A stretch of 64,000 bases of DNA. It comes from Hyperoodon ampullatus (lineage: Eukaryota > Chordata > Mammalia > Artiodactyla > Ziphiidae). Shown here in pieces: positions 21,291 through 34,055 of this stretch. Made by a program: the position numbers and the translations under genes. Where the stretch lies: assembly GCA_949752795.1 (NCBI GenBank), contig CATKHW010000391.1:1-64000 (forward strand), read 5' to 3'. The notes beneath the pieces were generated by a model. It did not search any database and was not told the DNA's origin. It saw nothing but the letters and a program-made list of their open reading frames with translations. Numbering within the stretch: the first letter of the stretch is position 1; each line of letters starts with the position of its first letter.

Positions 21291-22517
21291 GGACCTACAA
21301 AAACAAACCCAAAACAATTAACAAAATGGTCATAGGAACATACCTATTGATAATTACCTTAAACATGAATGGATTAAATGATCCAACCAAAGACACAGGC
21401 TTGCTGAATGGATACAAAAACAAGACCCATATCTATGCTGTCTACAAGAGACCCACTTCAAACCTAGGGACACATAAAGACTGAGAGTGAGGGGATAGAA
21501 AAAGATATTCCATGCAAATGGAAATCAAAAGAAAGCTGGAGTAGCAATACTCATAACAGATAAAATAGACTTTAAACTAAAGAATGTTACAAGAGAAAAG
21601 GAAAGACACTACATAATGATCAAGGGATCAATCTAAGAAGAACATATAACAATTGTAAATATATATGCACCCAACATAGGAGCACCTCAATATATAAGGC
21701 AACTGCTAACAGCTATAAAAGAGGAAATCGACAGTAACACAATAATAGTGGGGGATTTAACACCTCACTTACACCAATGGACAGATCATCCAAACAGAAA
21801 ATTAATATGGAAACACAAACTTTAAATGACACAACAGTCCAGATAGATTTAATTGATATTTATAGGACATTCCATCCAAATACAGCAGGTTACACTTTCC
21901 TCTCAAGTTCACATGGAATATTCTCCAGGATAGATCACATCTTGGGTCAAAAATCAAGCCTGAGTAAATTTGAGAAAATGGAAATCATATCAAGCATCTT
22001 TTCTGACTGCAATGCTATGAGGTTAAAAATCAATTACAAGGAAAAAAACATAAAAAACACAAACACATGGAGGCAAAACAATACCTACTAAATAACCAAG
22101 AGGTCACTGAAGAAATCAAAGAAGAAATCAAAAAATACCTAGAGACAAATGACAATGAAAACATGATGATCCAAACCTATGGGATGCAGCAAAAGCACTT
22201 CTAAGAGGGAAGTTTATAGCAATACAATCCTACCTCAAGAAATGACAAACATCTCAAATAAACAATCTGACCCTACACCTAAGGAACTAGAGAAAGAAGA
22301 ACAAACATAACCCAACGTTAGCAGAAAGAAAGAGATCATAAAGGTCAGAGCAGAAATAAATGAAGTATAAACAAAGAAAACAATAACAAAGATCAATAAA
22401 ACTAAAAGCTGGTTCTTTGAGAAGATAAACAAAATTGATAACCCATTAGCCAGACTCATCAAGAAAACGAGGGAGAGGACTCAAAGCAATAAAATGAGAA
22501 ATGAAAAAGAAGTTACA

Positions 22518-22708
22518 GGGGCTTCCCAGGTGGCGCAGTGGTTGAGAGTCCGCCTGCCGATGCAGGGGACACGGGTTCGTGCCCCGGTCTGGGAAGATCT
22601 CACATGCCGTGGAGTGGCTGGGCCCGTGAGCCATGGCCACTAAGCCTGCGCATCTGGAGCCTGTGCTCCGCAACAGGAGAGACCCGCGTACCGCAAAAAA
22701 AAAAAAAA
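22518..22708 (+). mobile_element. Cetacean SINE inside L1 ORF2
   Basis: Inserted between endonuclease and reverse transcriptase coding parts, same orientation as the L1. Perfect 15-bp duplication GAAAAAGAAGTTACA at 22503-22517 and 22709-22723. About 17 bp of the body (GGCCACAACAGTGAGAG) are missing just before the tail. Clearly younger than the L1. Confidence 0.96.
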
Positions 22709-24633
22709 GAAAAAGAAGTTACAAAAGACACAACAGAAATACAAAGCATACTGAGACTATTACAAGCAACTCTATGCCAATAAAATGGACAACTTGGAAG
22801 AAATGGACAAATTCTTAGAAAGCTATAGCCTTCCAAGACTGAACAAGGAAGAAGTAGAAAATATGAACAGACCAATCACAACTAATGACATTGAAACTGT
22901 GATTAAAAGTCTTCCAATAAACAGAAGTGCAGGAGCAAATGGTTTCACAGGTGAATTCTATCATACATTTAGAGAAGAGCTGACACTCATTCTTCTCAAA
23001 CTCTTCCAAAAAACTGCAGAAGAAGGAACATTCCCAAAATCATTTTACGAGGCCACCATCACCCTGATACGAAAACCAGACAAAGATACTACAAAAAAAG
23101 AAAACGACAGACCAATATCACTGATGAATATAGATGCAAAAATCCCCAGCAAAATACTAGCAAGCAGAATCCAACAACACATTAAAAGGATAATATACCA
23201 TGATCAAGTGGGATTTATCCCAGGGATGCAGGGATTCTTCAATATACGCAAGTCAATCAATGTGATACACCATATTAACAAATTGAAGAAGAAAAACCAT
23301 ATGATCATCTCAATAGATGCAGAAAAAGCTTTTGACAAAATTCAACACCCATTTATTATAAAAACTCTCTAGAAAGTGGGCATAGAGGGAACCTACCTGA
23401 ACATCATAAAGGCTATATACAACAAACCCACAGCAAACATCATTCTCAGTGGTGAAAAAATGAAAGCATATCCTCTAAGATCAGAAAAAAAGACAAGGAT
23501 GTCCACTCTCACCACTATTATTCAACATAGTTTTGGAAGTCCTACCCATGGCAATCAGAGAAGAAAAAATAAAAAATAAAAGGAATACAGATTGGAAAAT
23601 AAGAAGTAAAAATGTCACTGTCTGTGATGACATGCTACTATACATAGAGAATCCTAAAGATGCCACCAGAAAACTACCAGAGCTAATCAATGAATTTGCT
23701 AAGTTGCAAGATACAAAAGTAATGCACAGAAATCTCTTGCATTCCTATACAGTAATGATGAAAACTCTGAAAGAGAAATTAAGAATACAATCCCTTTCAC
23801 CATCACAATGAAAAGAATAAATACGTAGGAATAAACCTACCTAGGGAGACAAAAGACCTGTATGCAGAAAACTATAACACACTGATGAAAGAAATTAAAG
23901 ATGATATAAACAGACAGAGAGATATACCATGGTCTTGGATTGGAAGAGTGAATATTGTGAAAATGACTATACTACCCAAAGCAATCTACAGATTCAATGC
24001 AATCCCTAGCAAATTACCAATGGCATTTTTTATGGAACTAGAACAAAAAAATCTTAAAATTTGTATGGAGACATAAAAGACCCCGAATAGCCAAAGCAGT
24101 CTTGAGGGAAAAAAAATGAGCTGGAGGAATCAGACTCCCTGTCTTCAGACTATACTACAAAGCTACAGTAATCAAGACAATATGGTACTGGCACAAAAAC
24201 AGAAACATAGAGCAATGGAACAGGATAGAAAGCCCAGAGATAAACCCATGTACCTATGATCAACTAGTCTATGACAAAGGAGGCAAAGATATACATTGGA
24301 GAAAAGACAGTCTCTTCAATAAGTGGTGCTGGGAAAACTGGACAGCTACATGTAAAAGAATGAAATTAGAACACTCCCTAACACCATACAGAAAAGATAA
24401 ACTCAAAATGGATTCGAGACCTAAATGTAAGACCGGCCAGTATAAAACTCTTAGAGGAAAACATAGGAAGAACACTCTTTGACATATATTGCAGCAAGAT
24501 CTTTTTTGATCCACCTCCTAGAGTAATGGAAATAAAAACAAAAATAAACAAATGGGACCTTATGAAACTTAAAAGCTTTTGCACAACAAAGGAAACTACA
24601 AACAAGACGAAAAGACAACCCTCAGAATGGGAG

Positions 24634-24841
24634 GGGCTTCCCTGGTGGCACAGTGGTTGAGAGTCCGCCTGCCGATGCAGGGGACATGGGTTCGTGCCCC
24701 GGTCCGGGAAGATCCCACATGCCGCAGAGCAGCTGGGCCCGTGAGCCATGGCCACTGAGCCTGTGCGTCTGGAGCCTGTGCTCCACAATGGGAGAGGCCA
24801 CAACAGTGAGAGGCCCGTGTACCGCAAAAAAAAAAAAAAAA
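24634..24841 (+). mobile_element. Cetacean SINE inside L1 ORF2 C-terminus
   Basis: Duplication AGAATGGGAG at 24624-24633 and 24842-24851. Same orientation as the L1 and complete body. The A box reads TGGCACAGTGG. It sits at the same ORF2 position (RQP..W) where the L1 at 16050 begins and close to where the L1 at 61400 ends. Confidence 0.95.
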
Positions 24842-25797
24842 AGAATGGGAGAAAATATTTGCAAATGAATCAACGGACAAAGGATTAATCTCCAAAATAT
24901 ATAAATAGTTCATGCAGCACAATATTAAAAAAACAAACAACCCAATCCAAAAATGGGCAGAAGACCTAAATAGATATTTCTCCGAAGAAGATATACCGAT
25001 GGCCAAGAAACACATAAAAAGCCGCTCAACATCACTAATTATTAGAGAAATGCAAATCCAAACTACAATGAGGTATCACCTCACAACAGTTAGAATGGAC
25101 ATCATCAGAAAATCTACAAACAACAAATGCTGGAGAGGGTGTGGAGAAAAGGGAACCCTCTTGCACTGTTGGTGGGAATTAAATTGATACAGCTACTACA
25201 GAGAACAGTATGGAGTTTCCTTAAAAAATCTAAAAATATAATTACCATATGACCCAGCAATCCCACTAATGGGCATATACCCAGAGAAAACCCTAATCCA
25301 AAAAGATACATGCACCCCAATGTTCATTGCAGCATCATTTACAATAGCCAGGATATGGAAGGAACCTAAATGCCCATTGACAGAAGAAAGGATAAAGAAG
25401 ATGTGGCACATATATACAATGGAATATTACTCAGCCATAAAAAGGAATGAAATTGGGTCATTTGTAGAGACGTGGATGGATCTAGAGACTGTCATACAGA
25501 GTGAAGTAAGTCAGAGAGAAAAACAAACATCGTATATTAACACATATATGTGGAACCTAGAAAAATGGTGCAGATCAACTGGATTGCAGGGCAGAAATTG
25601 AGACACAGATGTAGAGAACAAATGTATGGGCACTTAGGGGGGAAAGTGGTGGCAGGGGTGGTGGTGGGATGAATTGGGAGATTGGGATTGACATGTATAC
25701 ACTAATATGTATAAAATGGGTAACTAATGAGAACCTGCTCTATAATAAAATAAATAAAATTAAATTAAAAAAGAAGATATATAAGAACAATATTCTA

Positions 25798-25870
25798 TGA
25801 TTTAAGATAAATATATAATATATATATTATATATATATACATATTTATATAAATATATATATAAGTGTTG
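25798..25870. repeat. (TA)n microsatellite
   Basis: Almost pure AT alternation just beyond the right duplication of the L1, with short interruptions. It sits in the flank, not in the L1 tail. Confidence 0.85.
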
Positions 25871-28589
25871 CCTCTAACTATCATGTTTACCCATATGGCA
25901 TTTTAAATCTAGGTGAATAAGGTTTGGCATATGGAAGTTTTTCAGTAGATATTGATGATAGTTGACTATCTGCTGGGCAAACAGCATATACAGGTCATGA
26001 AATGGTTAATTTTAAAACACTTTTGAAAATATATTAATATCTTTTTCACTTTTGATTCTTCATTCTATAGGATCATCCTTGTTTCAGACAAAATGCTACA
26101 TAGCCTTTGGTTCCAAATTATTAATGCAACATTGTATGAATAAATAAGGAATTTAAGTTTAAAAAGTAACTTCCAGGATGAAAAAAATCATTAAAAATAT
26201 GATAGTCCTGAAATTACAGTATTATTGAATGAGTCAAGTTATTTCCTAAATTTCAAAATTTTTGTATCAAGGGCTATTTAAATGATAGAATTTTACTATA
26301 ATGAATAGTGTAGAGAAGATGGTAGAAGTTGGTAAAAGGAAAATTCCCATGAGACAGGGAGAGGAAGGAGAGGAAGTAGAAAGCTACCATGGGAAGGAGG
26401 GGTTAAATTTGAATGTGAGAATGCTGACAGCTTGAGAATATATCTAATATTTTCATCACTTCAACCTCTGTTAAAAGAGGGTTAAGATTTTCGACACCCA
26501 AATTCTTTCTGTTGAAAGAATCACAGAACATCCAAACACTGCACTTCCTTTCTGTTACTGGTGTGAATTGAACTGTCGGGTTCTTTTTGACAGAGATTAG
26601 TGACTTCTTATTTTTCTATCCCCACAGCATCACTACCATGTGGTATGTTGTGATGAGATTTAAACCTCTGCCTGAATTTTGTTGCACATGGAGACATTTA
26701 ACAGCAAGAGGGTACACATAGATACACAGATACACATACACAAGAGTTCCACATCCTCTTCCTGTAAAAGAGGTGAAGTCTCAGTTCTTGTTCCCACAGA
26801 AATCGAAAAGTCTGTTGGAACGCTTCCTCTTAGGTAGATGTAATGATATGACACTGGCAAGTTTAGCAAATTTTCTGGTCCAATAAGGGAACAATCATCT
26901 CTTAGGTATAGGGACCCGGGACCAAATCTGAGCCCAAAGCTTGGAGTTGTACTCTGATAGTAAGACAGTTAAGGACGTTGGAGTTTTATTAGGGCAAAAT
27001 AATCCACATATCTTGACTACGAGCATTTTCCCTAAGAAAACTTTATTTCTAATGTCACTTAGTAATTAAAGAATAGTCAGGTAAGAATCATATAGTCCTA
27101 ATCGAAGCACTTTAACTATTTCATCTTAGAGAATATATGACTGATTAAACAGCTTCAGATACTAACTGCCCTGAAGAACAGATTGAAACTAACACACACA
27201 TATACATTACAGTGCTTATACTAAAGTGTTTGAAAGTAAATTAGAGACAGTATAATAACCAAGACCATTGTGTCGATTTGCAATTATTACTGTGTGTACG
27301 AACGTACAAGAAATGATTGTACAACCAAATCATGGGTAGCTGCAGCAGAGAAGAGGGAGTGCACCTGTAATACATAAAGTAGTAGAATAAATTGTTTCTT
27401 TGCAATTTAAGGTACTTATAAATCCCTGCTAAAAGTTGTCCTTTATTACAACTCTGAGTCTGGGGAACCACAGATGTGGAACTTCAGGCATCTCCTGTGG
27501 ACTTTTTTGAGAAAATTCTCCTAAGTTCCAGACATACACAAAGCTGTACAATATCTCATATGAGCTAGAGTAAGTAGAACAAGAACACACCTAATGTGCT
27601 ATTCTAGACAAAGAGATTAACATGTCTTAATAATGAGTTGAATGTCTAGTACAAAAAATAGCCACTTAAAAGCAAAGTGATGCAAGAATCAGGAGGTTAA
27701 TGGATGACTTAGAATTAGGACAAGTTTTAGATGAAAGAATCTGGATGCTGTCACCTCCTAGCTATTTGCCTTTGCCATATTCCCGTATGAGTTTCACCAA
27801 TTCCGTTGTGAGGAAGCATCTTATATCAGTTCTCTCATGAGGAGTATATATAAAATACATGTTTCATTGACTGAGGTTCTAAAATGTGGATTCAGCTATT
27901 CTCATGGTCCTTTATGATGATTTTAAATAATGTCGGGTTAAACAATCTCTTCTGTATTTGAAAGATATATATTTAAATTACTGCCCATCAACGGCATCAG
28001 CCTTCTAGTAACTCCAGAGACAGAACAGTCAGTGCACTCCTTGAAGACTGTTGCTATGTCAACCTTATTCCACTTTGGTTCTGCCTTTTATTATACAACT
28101 GAACAAATAAGAATATAAATAGTGGCACTCAATTGGCCTGTCAAAAGTCTGCATCTTGGTCACTTGTGGAGCTTCTAAAAGCTACACATGTTCTCTCTTT
28201 TCTCCACCTCCCCTTCCTGAGGTTCAGGCACCTCGCTTTATTGACAGTGGGTGGAGGCATGGGTGAAGGAGCATAAAAATTGAGTTATCCCTGTGAAGTA
28301 CTACAATTTAAATAAGACTCTAAGCCTTGTCCCTACTCTCATCCATTATTATTCTGACTTGAGACTAAGTTACCTAATTTGGTTAAAGAGAGAGGGCTTG
28401 GGTTAATTTTGTCCTTAACACTTTTTCTCATATATAGAGATACAACAATAATATTAATGTGAAACAGCTCTCTGCCATGGAAGACAGAAAATCTGTGATG
28501 TCCCAAAGGTTCTGGCACCACTTACATAAGATTATGGATGGTTTCCCATGTTAGTGGCATGGTACCTACTGGGCAACACAATGTGATGT
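25871..28589. other. Long AT-rich gene-free stretch
   Basis: About 2.7 kb without a recognised repeat or exon. The longest open frames are 69-76 codons. Purine-rich GGAAGGAG runs occur at 26330-26400. Some diverged repeats may be hidden. Confidence 0.45.
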
Positions 28590-28815
28590 TAGGAGCAGAG
28601 GATTTGACGGTAAAGGCTGGATTTGGAATCCTGGCTCTTGTCACTTAACTAGTTTCGTGGAGCTACTTGTTCATTTCTTGCCTTGGTTATCTCATCCATA
28701 AATTGAGGAAAGTAATGATCTCTACCTCATGGGGATGTTGTTAGGATTAAATAAGCAAAAATGTATGTAAATTTCCTTGCTACATAGTAATTGTTTATAA
28801 ATAATAGTTTTAACA
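28590..28815 (+). mobile_element. MIR SINE fossil
   Basis: Sense MIR nearly end to end: GAATCCTGGCTCTTGTCACT, ATCTCATCCATAAATTGAGG, CTACCTCATGGGGATGTTGT, TAGGATTAAATAAGC, and CATAGTAATTGTTTATAAAT. Confidence 0.9.
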
Positions 28816-30223
28816 CTATTTGATTAGATTGAAAACATGTCATATGTATAGTAAAATAGTTTGTAGTGCTATACTCTGTGCTAAAAAATACACTGCTAGT
28901 TGATTCACTAACATAATTATTGTATATAATTATAGCCATATCAGTGACATTAAGACCAAATTGATTAATGACTTTAACTCATTAGTTACAGACTATGAAG
29001 AAATCTGAAGGTATTAAAGACTTCATGGTAAAATGTGAAACAATGAATTAATCATTGGAATTAATCAAAATTAATTTCAGTAGGTGATATCTAATAAAAA
29101 GCAATGTAAATAAAAATAATAATGATTTATATATAGAGGTACATTACTGTACCTAAAGTTAATGATAAGAAAATAGCTAATTTAATTATCAACTTTCTAA
29201 ATGCATCTAAAAATCAATAAAAAGTAAATGCTCCCCTGCATTTTGTGTTGTTAACAGTTGCTCCTTTAGTTGGTGCAGTTGCAAAGCACATAAATAATCA
29301 TATCAAAGATAATGTCATTCATTTCATAATATTTAGTGGGAAACACTTCTGTCCTTGAATCCTAACTTCAGAAATACAAGAGTAACATGGAATAAAGTTT
29401 GAGTCCTCACACCTCATTAGCATTCTTCTCAGCACAGTCCTACAACTCATAAAGTGTTCTGCTCAGCAATTCCAGAAAATGTGAGGCTTCACCCATTTTC
29501 CATTTCAAATATAATTTGTATTTATGAATGTTTTATTTTGGATTCATATTCCATTTTCTCCAAATCAAAACTATTTGGAGCAGTTTACAAAGCAGACATG
29601 ATGCAAAGTAGGACTATTAGGGACAAAAGTCTAAGGGAAACACTGAACATGAGCTAGGGCATCAGAGATGCTGCCAGACCCCTTCCCTGGGACAGGCCAT
29701 GATTACAGTGTTCATCACTAAGAAGCCACCTCACAGTTTCCTGGAAGTTAAAGAAAGTAATAGGCAAAAGTTGAACATATTCTTCTAATTTCCAAAAAAA
29801 CAAACATGATTTAACTAGGTCATTTACTACTTTAAAAAGTAGAGAATTCATCAGGTTAGGGTAGGAGTGAGAGTGTACTGCGCCCTAATGAGGATCTTGT
29901 CTCCTGTACATTCACTCATCTGAAATTACAAGTTCATAACCTCCTATCATTATCCTATGGCTTCGGTGATGGATAATTATAGCAAATGTCTATTCTGTCT
30001 TTAGTATGTGTCAGAACTGAGTGCCACTGCATAAAGTCATACAGGTGTGTACCACACGACACTAGAGACACTATTCACTCCACAGTACTATAAATTTTTA
30101 TATAGAATATTTTCCTGAAAGAGAGCAGGAAAGTATATATCTTGAAGAAGGAAACCTTTTGTAATTTACACACAAGAAAACACCATATTGGAAAATGGTG
30201 GCTCTGAACTATGCTTAGACTGT
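28816..30223. other. AT-rich DNA, nothing recognised
   Basis: No supported gene or repeat. Confidence 0.5.
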
Positions 30224-30396
30224 GAAAGACATTATCCATCTTGTGCTTATAGCAACCCTGTATGAAGGATTATCCTCATTTTACAAATAAAGAAATTGAG
30301 GGTTAGAAAGACTGAAATGTGTCCAAGGTCACTGAACTAGTCATTAACAAACCCAGAAGAGTGAAACACAGATCTATCTGATTCCAGAGCCAAACT
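30224..30396 (-). mobile_element. MIR SINE fossil
   Basis: Antisense MIR: AGCAACCCTGTATGAAGG, TCATTTTACAAATAAAGAAA, TGTCCAAGGTCACTGAACTA, and ATCTGATTCCAGAGCC in order. Confidence 0.88.
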
Positions 30397-30985
30397 TTCT
30401 TTTTTTTTTTTTTACTTTTTCTCATCAGGAATTCTACATCTGTAGAAAGTCAACACAATATCCATCACCTTCAACAGCTATCAACATTCTGCCATTCTTG
30501 TTTGATTTATATCTTCACCCATTTCTCACCTTCATAATCAATTAATTTATAATCTTAGTTCTGTACTAATAAGATGAATGTTGACTGAGTATCAGTTATT
30601 CAGACAGCAGTGTGAATAAATTGTTCATGATTATGTTTAAATTATAACTGTGGCACTAACTGAAGGGACTGGAGACTTGAGGAATAGTCAGCAATGTTCA
30701 TAATGTTTTGCTACACATGTAGCACAGCGTTTTCACCAATAAAGCAGGGCTGTCTCAGCAAAAAACTAATCCTATGAAGAGATCACATTCTCAACAGAGG
30801 GCAATGTGAAAATGCACACCATGTTTACTTATACTAATGATTACTTATTTTTAATTTACATAGTTGGATTAGTCCTACAGGTCTGCTGATCAATACAATA
30901 TCCACAGCATCTGTAAGAGCCAATTTTCTTAATAGAAGGACATATTTTGCTGATAGGCAAAATAACTTTGTTGGCCGCATGCAGC
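30397..30985. other. Probable decayed L1 piece, then unique DNA
   Basis: 30400-30540 (ATCCATCACCTTCAACAGC, TTCTGCCATTCTTGTTTG) faintly resembles an old L1 3' region in antisense. The rest is not recognised. Confidence 0.35.
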
Positions 30986-30996
30986 GCCCAATGTTT

Positions 30997-31208
30997 TATT
31001 TTATTTTTTATTTTTTGCGGTACGCAGGCCTCTCACTGTTGTGGCCTCTCCCGTTGCAGAGCACAGGCTCCAGACATGCAGGCTCAGTGGCCATGGCTCA
31101 AGGGGTCCAGCCGCTCCGTGGCATGTGGGATCTTCCCGGACCGGGGCACGGACCCGCGTCCCCTGCATCGGCAGGCGGACTCTCAACCACTGCGCCATCA
31201 GGGAAGCT
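30997..31208 (-). mobile_element. Cetacean SINE
   Basis: Antisense copy with a TTTTATTTTATTTTTT tail. Duplication GCCCAATGTTT at 30986-30996 and 31209-31219. The head ends GCCATCAGGGAAGCT. The B-box region reads GGGTCCGTGCC (antisense GGCACGGACCC), one change from the usual. Confidence 0.94.
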
Positions 31209-31219
31209 GCCCAATGTTT

Positions 31220-31578
31220 ATTTTTAAATGCATCCTTATTTTTGTATCTTCATCTATAATGGGCTATTTTCATCTTAAATCATCTTAGTATTGAACACTT
31301 GAGGACTCAATTTGCCAGAATACTTTTGTAAGCACAAAGTGTATATTTAATACTAAGAACTATCCCTAATAAGTATAATGTACTTCACTTGAAGATCTGT
31401 TCTTGAAGATCTGAGTCCCATCATTTGTGATTTGGCTGTAGAATGTACAATGAATATAATTTCATGATCTATTGTCCTATGGTTGTTTGTCTTGTGCGGA
31501 AAATCAGAATTTAGATATAATCACCTTTCCTTAAAAAAAGATTAATAATCCCATTGAAATATCCATAGCTATATTACA
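31220..31578. other. No recognised gene or repeat
   Basis: AT-rich, unique-looking. Confidence 0.5.
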
Positions 31579-31600
31579 CCACACACACACACACACACAA
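31579..31600. repeat. (CA)n microsatellite
   Basis: About eleven CA units, pure. Confidence 0.95.
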
Positions 31601-31619
31601 TAGTATCAACTAAGCCTCT

Positions 31620-31785
31620 CTTATGATACATTTAAACTTCACAACAAACCTAGAAGCATTTTGTTATAATCATTCATTTTTATGGATGAAGAAACTAAGA
31701 TTAAGAAAAGCATATGACTTATTCATCATGGTCACACAACTATTAAATGTTAGAATCATGAAACCAACTCAAGTCTTTCTAAGAT
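31620..31785 (-). mobile_element. MIR-like SINE fossil
   Basis: Antisense MIR-like: CTTCACAACAAACCTAGAAG, TTTTTATGGATGAAGAAACT, CATGGTCACACAACTATTAA. Very diverged. Confidence 0.7.
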
Positions 31786-31899
31786 CAGATCTCTTGTTGT
31801 GTTACCTCCCTTCATTTATCTTTCATTTTTAGATCAATTAAATTAGCATAAGCATTAAGTTCTGAAATATACCTTATACTCCTGTACTACTATCCATTT

Positions 31900-32110
31900 C
31901 TATTGTAACTGTTCTACTTCAGGTCAACATCATCTTTACCTGAACTATATACATGGCATCCTAAATGGTCCCCCTGGTTCCTGTTTCTTCCCCTCCAGAC
32001 TATTCTAAATATGTCCATTTCCAAAAGCATAGCTCATTCCACTCTTCACAAAATGGCTGTCTATTCATTGCCTTTTCAATTATCAGTGTCAGAATTAAAG
32101 AGTCCCAACT
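31900..32110 (+). mobile_element. L2 LINE fragment
   Basis: Weak sense L2: CATCCTAAATGGTCCCCCTG, TTTCTTCCCCTCCAGACTAT, AGCATAGCTCATTCCACTC. Confidence 0.55.
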
Positions 32111-34055
32111 CTCAGTCAAGAAATGAAATTATTAATTAACATCGCTGTAAAACACCACCATACCATGACATTAAAACTTAGAAAAAAAAGTGCTACAATC
32201 TTTCCTTCACATGCCAAACTATTTATAGTTGTGGTTATCTACTTTTTTTCCCCCTGAACTTCCACTCAGCAAAACTCAAAAGATATGTACAGGCATCTGA
32301 TTTTATCCACTCAGCTAAATGAATCTATTCTTTCACTTGCTCTTTCCTCTCTCTCCATTTTCTTAGTGTAGAATTGTTCTTGGAGAAAGGACCCCATTGC
32401 ATTTTAGGTATTTGATGTTCCTATCTTCAAAAACAGGCAAAGAGGAGTGTGGCTCCTGGCCAAAAACCTATGCAGGACATTTCAAACTCACACTACACAG
32501 GTGATTATAAAGGCTTTACCTGGCAGGCATCATTGGAGAAAGCTGCCCTCACTACACCAGACTTGGTACATAGCCAATACATTACAGTCTTTAAGAGGAA
32601 CTGCAGTCAAGGACTCAGACCCTTCTGGCTGGTAATGCTCTTTTGCACATTTGCATTCGTAGCTCAGGTGACTTCTAAAAATATAGAACTTGGTCTTATC
32701 GCTTTTTTTGGTCCTTACCCCTCTACCATAAAATCAAACTCTTCTCTTCTCTTCCTATAGCATTTATATGCTCTGATGTTTTTCCAGGTTTTTACTACCC
32801 TCATAAACAGTACTGCAGTACAGAGTATGTCATCACCTTCCAGAATCACACACACACACACACACACACACATTATATAGAGCCATAAACACAATTTAAG
32901 TGTGTAAAATTGACAGACTAGGAGACATTTAATTAGATCATGCTATGCCATGAAAATCATGACATTTCTTTTGTTCTTTAAAAATTTAAACTTCTCAAAT
33001 TCTTCAAGAAGCATCTATAACGAAATCAGTAGTAGCTGCAATTCTATTACCATAAGTTTTCTACAGAGTTTTAAATCTCTGACTATATCACCTCTATTGG
33101 ACAATATACCAATCTACTGAAGGAAAGAACCAGTGCTCAGAGACATGTGTAATTGATAAGACTACATCGGGCCATTGAACCAAGAGATTCCTAAAAGATA
33201 AAGTATTTACTAAGGCAACCTACTAATTCACTGAGCCATTTCTACCCGTGACATGGGTGGTATGTCAAAATTTAAACCCACTTATCCTTACTAGCAATTA
33301 AACAGAAGTGAGAATCAGATGAGTGATCTCTCTGTGTTGCTTGCAGCTGTTAATGCTCTGCTTTGTCATTTGTTAAAAGCCAGAAGCATCTTTGAAAACA
33401 ATCAGACATTCACCTTTTCTCTAAGAAATCTAATGACCGTTGTGTCAGTCTCTTCAGATTTCTCCCCATTTGACATGGTGATAAATGATAGCCTGAAGTT
33501 TGACATAGAAACACAAACTCTATACATGTTTATAGAGTTTATAGGACAGGATCAGAATGAAAAAAAAGTTCTGTGCTGAAGGGAAACTGAACAATAACAT
33601 GAGCATTCTCCTTAAAGCACATATCTTACCTGACAAGTTCAACCCCCATGAAAATCTGAAGTCTAGAATGTCTGTCCTACATTTATTCCCAAGCTTGTAT
33701 CTCATCCTGTATCTATGGAAAACATTCACCCATTATTCCCTATAAACACGACATTCTTTGCATTGAGTGAAGATATTTTACCTGCTTCATTCTCAATCAA
33801 TGTATTCTCGAAACACTAAGCATTTCAAGGAAGTTGCCTGCATTTGAAAACAGCAATGTGTTATTCTTGACAGATCACCCAACTGTTCCTTTGTGGTAAC
33901 TGCTTTCTCCTTAAAGGAGAGGTGTTCCTATAGTATATTTATAAAAAGCAGGGATTGGGGAGGAAAGAACCAGTTTAATACAATCTTAAACAGCTAGAAA
34001 TACATAGCACCTACTCATAATGCTTTCATAACCTGGAACTGGCTTGCTATGTTAA
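32111..34055. other. Gene-free stretch with a CA repeat
   Basis: A (CA)n microsatellite lies at about 32847-32871. A 103-codon frame (32449-32760) and an overlapping 62-codon frame are unsupported. No exon or nameable repeat was found otherwise. Confidence 0.5.

Larger units (their letters stand above)
21326..25601 (+). pseudogene. L1 ORF2 remnant (endonuclease and reverse transcriptase)
   Basis: ATG at 21326 (MVIGTYLLIITLNMNGLN) opens the endonuclease domain, which frameshifts after about 40 codons. The GAG codon of the catalytic QETH motif is still present out of frame near 21447. The reverse transcriptase is clearest at 22785-23372: [14 protein letters not shown] (motif A aspartate kept), ended by CAG to TAG at 23370-23372. 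Motif C reads V-C-D-D at 23620-23631 instead of F-A-D-D; both aspartates stay. The Cys-rich motif near 25127-25180 has [14 protein letters not shown] but loses its last Cys to a one-base deletion. The last frame closes at 25599-25601. Two SINEs interrupt it. Confidence 0.92.
19464..25772 (+). mobile_element. Near full-length L1 with two nested SINEs
   Basis: Carries every L1 part in order: 5' UTR (19464-20366), ORF1 remnant (20367 to about 21290), ORF2 remnant (21326-25601), and a 3' UTR ending in an A-rich tail. Without the two SINEs and their duplications it is about 5.9 kb, a normal mammalian L1 length. The start GGGGAAGATGGTGGAGTAG is typical of an intact L1 5' end. Many stops and frameshifts mean this copy is inactive. 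The 3' UTR holds a G-rich tract at about 25636-25668 (GGGGGGAAAGTGG...). Confidence 0.96.

Noticed and set aside
22785..23372. Intact reverse transcriptase gene or an autonomous novel RT system
   Set aside because: It is the middle of L1 ORF2, ended by a CAG-to-TAG change, with the rest of the ORF in other frames.
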